A DNA stretch of 64,000 nucleotides from Hymenobacter setariae. GTDB lineage: Bacteria; Bacteroidota; Bacteroidia; Cytophagales; Hymenobacteraceae. The DNA lies in assembly GCF_007713685.1 (NCBI RefSeq), contig NZ_VMRJ01000006.1:186001-250000 (forward strand), given 5' to 3'. Positions 60,047 through 64,000 of this stretch are shown piece after piece. Within the stretch, counting starts at the first letter, position 1; the number at the start of each line of letters is the position of its first letter. The translations under genes and the position numbers were made by a program. Below the pieces are notes generated by a model, which saw nothing but the letters and a program-made list of their open reading frames with translations, did not search any database and was not told where the DNA came from.

Positions 60047-60781
60047 CTAGTGACGCCAGCGTTGACTGCGGTCGTAGAGCAGCGCCCCTATACTTAGCAT
60101 CACCTGGCTAGTGCGTTGATGGAAATTTTGGGTTTGGCCTAGATAGGTTACCTCGCGGGTGTAGGGTGTCAAGCTATGCTCGTAGCGAAGGCCAAAGTCT
60201 AAGCGCCAAACTTGAAATCCGAACCCCACCTGGCCTAGCAACTGCCCGCGCTCGACAGCGCCATACAAACTGCGGTATACTTCAGCAGTAGAGGAGGTGC
60301 CACTAGCACTCTGCCGCTGTTGTAAGGCTAGGACTGGCCCCGCTAATGCGTAGAAGTGCGGCCCTAGGTGCCTGCCTACCAGTGCTGCCACCTCGGCCCG
60401 CCGAATGCGATATCCGAAGGGAGCGTTGCTAGCTGGCTGATAGCCTGGGTCACTAGGCGAGCCTGCATCACCAGGATAGTTGAGTGGGTAGGTACTGCTG
60501 AGTGCACTAGTGTAGGCTAGCTCGAGCTGCGCAAACATGGAGCCCTCACCTAGCCGAATGCGGGCGTAAGCGCTGTAGCGGTTGCCCGTATCATCGAAGC
60601 GCACGGAGCTGGGAGAGGTTTGCAACTCGTAGGTACCTAGCTGCAAGCCCGACTCGCGTGCCCAGCTTTGGCTGACGTTGAAGCTGGCGGCCAAGCCAAT
60701 GACTTCGACGCGCTGCGCCTGGGCCACCGAGGCCATGCACAGTGCGACAAATAGCGAAAAGAAAGCGTAGGAAAAGCGCAT
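60047..60781 (-). CDS. Outer-membrane beta-barrel protein of unknown function
   Basis: A 244-residue protein with a signal peptide (MRFSYAFFSLFVALCMASVAQA). Alternating strands end in aromatic residues (AYARIRLGEGSMFAQLELAY, LLGQVGFGFQVWRLDFGLRY, VMLSIGALLYD), as in small eight- to twelve-strand barrels. No enzyme motif is visible. It is the fifth gene of the sigma-factor operon and may be an envelope-stress output. Confidence 0.72.
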   Translation of the reverse strand: MRFSYAFFSLFVALCMASVAQAQRVEVIGLAASFNVSQSWARESGLQLGTYELQTSPSSVRFDDTGNRYSAYARIRLGEGSMFAQLELAYTSALSSTYPLNYPGDAGSPSDPGYQPASNAPFGYRIRRAEVAALVGRHLGPHFYALAGPVLALQQRQSASGTSSTAEVYRSLYGAVERGQLLGQVGFGFQVWRLDFGLRYEHSLTPYTREVTYLGQTQNFHQRTSQVMLSIGALLYDRSQRWRH

Positions 60782-60832
60782 AAGTAAGGGCTGGGTGGAG
60801 GTAGAGTGAGTTGTAAAAGGACCTAGGGCAAG

Positions 60833-61600
60833 CTACCGGCCCAGGCAAAGCCCAAGGCGTAGGTTGAGAGCTAGGGTGGGGCCGCTCGCCCCGAGGTAAT
60901 AAGTGGACGTAGCAGCTCCTGAGCTAAAAGCGAAGGGAATACCAGCATTAAAGTCAAAAAAGCCGTGACTGCCTAGGCGACGTTGCAAGCCATATAGAAT
61001 GGCGCCATCAAAGCGGGCAAATGGCCCACTGCGGTTGTAGAAAAGGAAAGCAGTTTCGTGTGCTTGCCGGCCAAACCCTCCACCTAGGGCCACCGAGAAG
61101 TAGTTACCCGCAAAGTTGCCCGCACTCTTACCCAGCCGTAGGCGTCGCTCTAGGTTGTAGTAGTAGCGGCCCGCTACCTGTGCCCGAGCACAGAGTGCTT
61201 GCTCGTGGCTGGCCGTGCCTACGGGCGAATAGCTTAACCAATAGGGACTAATTTCGACTAGTACCGACCACGGTGCCCGTAGCTTGCGCTCATAGCCTAG
61301 GTGCAGGCCATAGCGGCCGTAGCGCACGGCACTCGGTACGTTACTGACCTCGCGCGACCAGTTGGCTGGCAGTAGTAGCAGATTATTGAGCCCAAGCTTC
61401 CACAGTTGCTCTTCTTGCACCTGCACGGGTGGGGCGGTGGTGCTGGCAAGCGGCGGCGCGGTTAGCACTTCCTCCGCATGCGTAGTAGTGGAGTCAAGTG
61501 GGGTTTGGGCGGTGGCAGGCTGGCTAGCACTGAGCCAGGTCAGCATACCCATTGCTAATCCAAACCCGGATGGTAGCAGGCGACGGTAGGGAATTGCCAT
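60833..61600 (-). CDS. Exported, probably outer-membrane protein of unknown function
   Basis: A 255-residue protein with signal peptide ending near ASQPATAQ. Strands such as YGLHLGYERKLRAPWSVLVEISPYWLSYS and FSVALGGGFGRQ suggest a beta barrel. The C-terminus LNLRLGLCLGR resembles a final strand. Its ATG directly follows the TAA of the gene upstream with no gap, so the pair is tightly coupled. No family is recognised. Confidence 0.7.
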   Translation of the reverse strand: MAIPYRRLLPSGFGLAMGMLTWLSASQPATAQTPLDSTTTHAEEVLTAPPLASTTAPPVQVQEEQLWKLGLNNLLLLPANWSREVSNVPSAVRYGRYGLHLGYERKLRAPWSVLVEISPYWLSYSPVGTASHEQALCARAQVAGRYYYNLERRLRLGKSAGNFAGNYFSVALGGGFGRQAHETAFLFYNRSGPFARFDGAILYGLQRRLGSHGFFDFNAGIPFAFSSGAATSTYYLGASGPTLALNLRLGLCLGR

Positions 61601-62527
61601 TTAGGGATGTGAAAGCAGCGCGCCCGCCGACGGCTGTAGCGTGAGAGAAGCGTAAGTAGTAAGGATGCGGACGAGCGGGCGGCGCTCAGCGCCAGTGCTA
61701 CGCCACGAGGTGCGATTGCCGCCGGCATCGGGGTAGGTGGAGGGCACGCTAAGGGTGCCATGGTTGGCAGCCAACTGGTAGTTGAACTGGGTGAGTGGGG
61801 GCGGCAGCATCGTTATTTCGGTGCGTTCGGCATCTATGTTAATGCCAGTTAGCTCGGGGGTGGGCTCTAGCCGAATGCTGCCATAGCGGTTGCGAATGGC
61901 ATAGCCGCCCGCAATAGTCTTGAGCACGAGCGCCGACTTTTCGGCTTGGCACGTGAAGGCTAGCTGCAGGTCGCTGCCCGTCAGGTCGGCGTAGTGCACA
62001 GTAGCATCGAGACTGCCGCGCAGTTGGCGCAATTCCACTTGGCCAAAGTCCTGAGTCAGCTTTTGCCGGCCTGTCAGGCCTATTAGCTGCGTTTGGCCGT
62101 AAGTGTTAGCTACTTGTAAGGCATTGGCAGCAGGCATAAATATAGTGTAGTCGGCCCGCAGGTCGCTGGCGGGCGCTGGGGTCCCGGCGGCTAGCGTTTG
62201 GTAGTTAACCAAGTCAATAGCCCCCGCCTGCGGGCTGATGCGGTACTGCGCAGTCGGCAGGTCTTTCTCGGCCACAGCCCGCTCGGGGTGGCGGGCACTG
62301 AGGCGCAGCACTACGCGTAGGGTAGGCTGGTCCCAGCCTTGCACGCGTACGGTAGCTCGGTCGGCGCGAATACGCACTACTGTACCCGCAGGGCAGTCCA
62401 AGGTTTGCGACACGGTGCGAGTCACTACCTGTACCGTGCGTGGAGCCTGCGCCCAAGCTGGCCCCACCATGAGCCATGCTACCAACAAGCCCCAGCCGCT
62501 AAGCCAAGTAAGGGAAAGCTGCTTCAT
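61601..62527 (-). CDS. Exported DUF4097-like putative adhesin
   Basis: A 308-residue protein with signal peptide (MKQLSLTWLSGWGLLVAWLMVGPAWAQ). The mature part has repeating short strands with polar turns (VRIRADRATVRVQGWDQPTLRVVLRL, VANTYGQTQLIGL, IRNRYGSIRLEP), as in DUF4097/DUF2807 beta-helix proteins that often accompany anti-sigma factors. A longer frame exists to 62986 but only as a shadow of the next gene. The start overlaps the anti-sigma stop (ATGA). Confidence 0.8.
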   Translation of the reverse strand: MKQLSLTWLSGWGLLVAWLMVGPAWAQAPRTVQVVTRTVSQTLDCPAGTVVRIRADRATVRVQGWDQPTLRVVLRLSARHPERAVAEKDLPTAQYRISPQAGAIDLVNYQTLAAGTPAPASDLRADYTIFMPAANALQVANTYGQTQLIGLTGRQKLTQDFGQVELRQLRGSLDATVHYADLTGSDLQLAFTCQAEKSALVLKTIAGGYAIRNRYGSIRLEPTPELTGINIDAERTEITMLPPPLTQFNYQLAANHGTLSVPSTYPDAGGNRTSWRSTGAERRPLVRILTTYASLTLQPSAGALLSHP

Positions 62528-63168
62528 GAGGTGAGGAGGTGAATAAGCTCGCGCGTGACGGTTGCTTTCAAAATCGTGACTTGCACTTGCTGCCGCACGA
62601 GCTGCGGCGTCTCGCCGCGCGCCTGCGTTTGGGCGCGCAGCAAAGCTTCTTGCCTCTGCAGCGCGGTGAGCTGCGCCCGCAGCTTCTGAAACTGGCCAGA
62701 CTGGCACACCTGCGGCAGCGAGGTGCAGTGTGCTTCGATAAAAGCTTCGCCTGCAGCCTCTAGTGGCTCGGTGGCGGGTAGGGGCGGAAGGGCTGGCACA
62801 GCCGGCAGCGGCGCTACCGCTACGGCCGGCGTGCGGGCAGGCTGCCGCAGCCAAGCTAGCCCCGCCACCAACAGCAGCAGTATGGAAGCCGCCACGCCGA
62901 GCTGCCAGGTGCGCCGCCGCTGCTGCGCTGGCCACAGCGGCACTGGCACAGCGGCTTGGTCTAGGCGATTGGCGAGGTGGAGCCATGTGTCGGCGGCTGG
63001 CTCATGGCTGGGCAGGTGGGGCAAGGCATTGGTAATGGCCTGCTCACCGGCTAGCTGTGTTGCTAGGATATCCCAGCCGCTGGGGTCGGGTTCATGGAGG
63101 GGCAATTGGCTGATGGCTCGTGCCAAGTGCTGCTGGCCATCCGCGTCGGGCGTTGGGTAAGAGCTCAT
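62524..63168 (-). CDS. Probable anti-sigma factor, single-pass membrane protein
   Basis: The 214-residue protein has a cytoplasmic N-terminal region with two similar segments (LPLHEPDPSGWDILATQL at about 21-38 and LPSHEPAADTWLHLANRL), one membrane helix (about 90-107), and a periplasmic helical part with a coiled-coil-like FQKLRAQLTALQRQEALLRAQTQ. It has no classical zinc motif. Position and overlaps with the sigma gene (ATGA) and the next gene support an anti-sigma role; this is inference from context and topology. Confidence 0.78.
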   Translation of the reverse strand: MSSYPTPDADGQQHLARAISQLPLHEPDPSGWDILATQLAGEQAITNALPHLPSHEPAADTWLHLANRLDQAAVPVPLWPAQQRRRTWQLGVAASILLLLVAGLAWLRQPARTPAVAVAPLPAVPALPPLPATEPLEAAGEAFIEAHCTSLPQVCQSGQFQKLRAQLTALQRQEALLRAQTQARGETPQLVRQQVQVTILKATVTRELIHLLTS

Positions 63169-63713
63169 GGGTGAAGCGAGGCTAATTTGAGTTGCAGCAG
63201 GCGCTTGGCTTGGTGCAGTTGCGACTTGCTAGTGCCCTCCGAAATGCCGAGTAGCTCAGCTACTTCGCGGTGCAGATATCCCTCAACTTCGACCAAGCAG
63301 AACACGGCGCGGTAGCCAGCCGGCAGCTCGGCAATAGCATTGGCGAGGGCTTCGCCGGTCAGGTTATCCTGCCAGGGTACTAGGGGCTCGCGGTGGCGCT
63401 CCTGGTCATACACTTCCATGCGCTGCTCGCGGCGCAGCGTCTGCAATGCCGTGTGCACCACAATGCGGCGAATCCAAGCTCCTAGGGTAGCTTGCTGGCG
63501 AAAGGTGCCCACTTGCTGAAATACCGCCATAAACGCATCCTGCAAGGCATCTTGAGCCAAAGCACGGTCGTTAAGAATGCGCAGCGCACAAGTAAACATG
63601 GCTGTTTTATAGCGTAGGTATAGCTGCTGCTGAGCCAGGCGGTCCTGGGCCAGGCAGCCAGCTAATAGCTGCTGCTCATCGCTCAAACTAAAGGGAGGGG
63701 GAGAAAGGGGCAC
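63165..63713 (-). CDS. ECF RNA polymerase sigma factor
   Basis: The 182-residue sigma-70 family protein has region 2 (LYLRYKTAMFTCALRILNDRALAQDALQDAFMAVF) and region 4 (LPAGYRAVFCLVEVEGYLHREVAELLGISEGTSKSQLHQAKRLL) and nothing else. It heads a six-gene minus-strand operon whose products are nearly all exported, so it likely controls an envelope response. Its own promoter was not identified; the upstream 63714-63900 region is AT-rich. Confidence 0.93.
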   Translation of the reverse strand: MPLSPPPFSLSDEQQLLAGCLAQDRLAQQQLYLRYKTAMFTCALRILNDRALAQDALQDAFMAVFQQVGTFRQQATLGAWIRRIVVHTALQTLRREQRMEVYDQERHREPLVPWQDNLTGEALANAIAELPAGYRAVFCLVEVEGYLHREVAELLGISEGTSKSQLHQAKRLLQLKLASLHP

Positions 63714-63833
63714 AGTGCGCAGCTTTAGCTTAAAGTGATGCAGCTCTGCCTAAAGGTTGGTCGGGTACGCTATAATAGTTTTATTATAAAATAAGTATCT
63801 GGTTTTTAAGGGAATAAATTTATATATCTAAGC

Positions 63834-63879
63834 GAGAGGACCCGCGCTTCTGCTGGTTTGGCAGTGCACGGGCCCTCTT
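63834..63879 (-). terminator. Possible terminator of the gamma-glutamyltransferase gene
   Basis: AGAGGACCCG and CGGGCCCTCT arms (one mismatch) enclose a smaller GC hairpin, about 45 bases past the stop. The T-tract on the minus strand is poor. Confidence 0.45.
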
Positions 63880-63923
63880 GGCAAATGAAGGCGGCCTAAT
63901 CAGCTACCTAGGGTTTTGTTAGC

Positions 63924-64000
63924 TCAGTAGCCCACCGAGGCATCGTCGCCTCTAGGGTCGGCGCCGCCTTCTAGCTGCCCGTTAGGCAGCACCCGGATGA
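63924..64000 (-). CDS. Gamma-glutamyltransferase, last 24 codons
   Basis: Only the C-terminus is present; the gene continues past the right edge. It reads IRVLPNGQLEGGADPRGDDASVGY then stop. The GGADPRGDD-A/S-VGY ending is characteristic of gamma-glutamyltranspeptidases, where the small subunit ends this way. These periplasmic Ntn hydrolases cleave glutathione and related gamma-glutamyl compounds. The assignment rests on this short tail only. Confidence 0.7.
   Translation of the reverse strand, partial: IRVLPNGQLEGGADPRGDDASVGY

Noticed and set aside
62528..62986. N-terminal extension of the DUF4097-like protein
   Set aside because: It is a frame shadow of the anti-sigma gene; a signal peptide begins at the ATG at 62527.
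1..64000. CRISPR arrays, tRNA or rRNA genes, integrases
   Set aside because: No regularly spaced direct repeats, no cloverleaf-like segments and no recombinase motifs were seen by eye; a tRNAscan or CRISPR-finder run was not possible.

Overview
The window looks like a chromosome segment of a GC-rich member of the Bacteroidota, most likely Hymenobacter or a close relative. The signs are a type IX secretion (T9SS) translocon gene (sprA), a secreted protein with a T9SS C-terminal sorting domain, an Oar-like TonB-dependent receptor, promoter elements of the Bacteroidota type (TTG, about 20 bases, TAnnTTTG), and the gene order maeB-ruvA-sprA-gcvH-vanZ. I saw no tRNA, rRNA, CRISPR array, transposase or phage gene.

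Layout. Positions 1-7880 (+) hold an efflux and signalling block: the end of a TolC-type outer-membrane protein, a MacB/LolD-type ATPase, two FtsX-type permeases, a secreted GIN-domain protein, and an NtrC-type response regulator with its NtrB-like kinase. Almost every junction in this block carries a different palindromic or satellite-like intergenic repeat. Positions 8073-10750 hold a T9SS cargo protein, then on the minus strand an RsmI-like methyltransferase and an alpha/beta hydrolase. Positions 11377-22952 (+) hold a compact biosynthetic gene cluster: a 2232-residue NRPS-PKS-aminotransferase protein, a 1350-residue NRPS with thioesterase, and an Sfp-type phosphopantetheinyl transferase. 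Read domain by domain, it should load an amino acid (code closest to proline), extend it with malonyl-CoA, convert the beta-keto group to an amine, couple glycine and release the product. This is the strongest candidate for an undescribed system.

Positions 22966-25749 (-) hold a phytanoyl-CoA dioxygenase-like enzyme, a glycosyltransferase and a small membrane protein. They are followed by the TonB receptor (-), yicC (+) and a small secreted protein (+). Positions 31772-52719 (-) are a housekeeping and envelope block: an in-frame VanZ-M28 peptidase fusion, gcvH, sprA, ruvA, maeB, a LysM lytic transglycosylase, gatA, two TatA-like proteins, a polysaccharide flippase and an enoyl-CoA hydratase. 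A probable orphan structured RNA (+) lies at about 50121-50303. mscL and a small secreted protein (+) follow. Then comes the translation/transcription operon rimP-nusA-infB (-), which has a consensus promoter and an intrinsic terminator inside its leader. The right end is an ECF sigma / anti-sigma operon (-) with four envelope proteins. The window closes with the last 24 codons of a gamma-glutamyltransferase.

A signal that runs across the whole window is the palindrome CCTAGG. I counted about 110 copies by eye, against roughly 20 expected from composition. It is common in coding DNA, including the biosynthetic cluster, but rare in rimP-nusA-infB.
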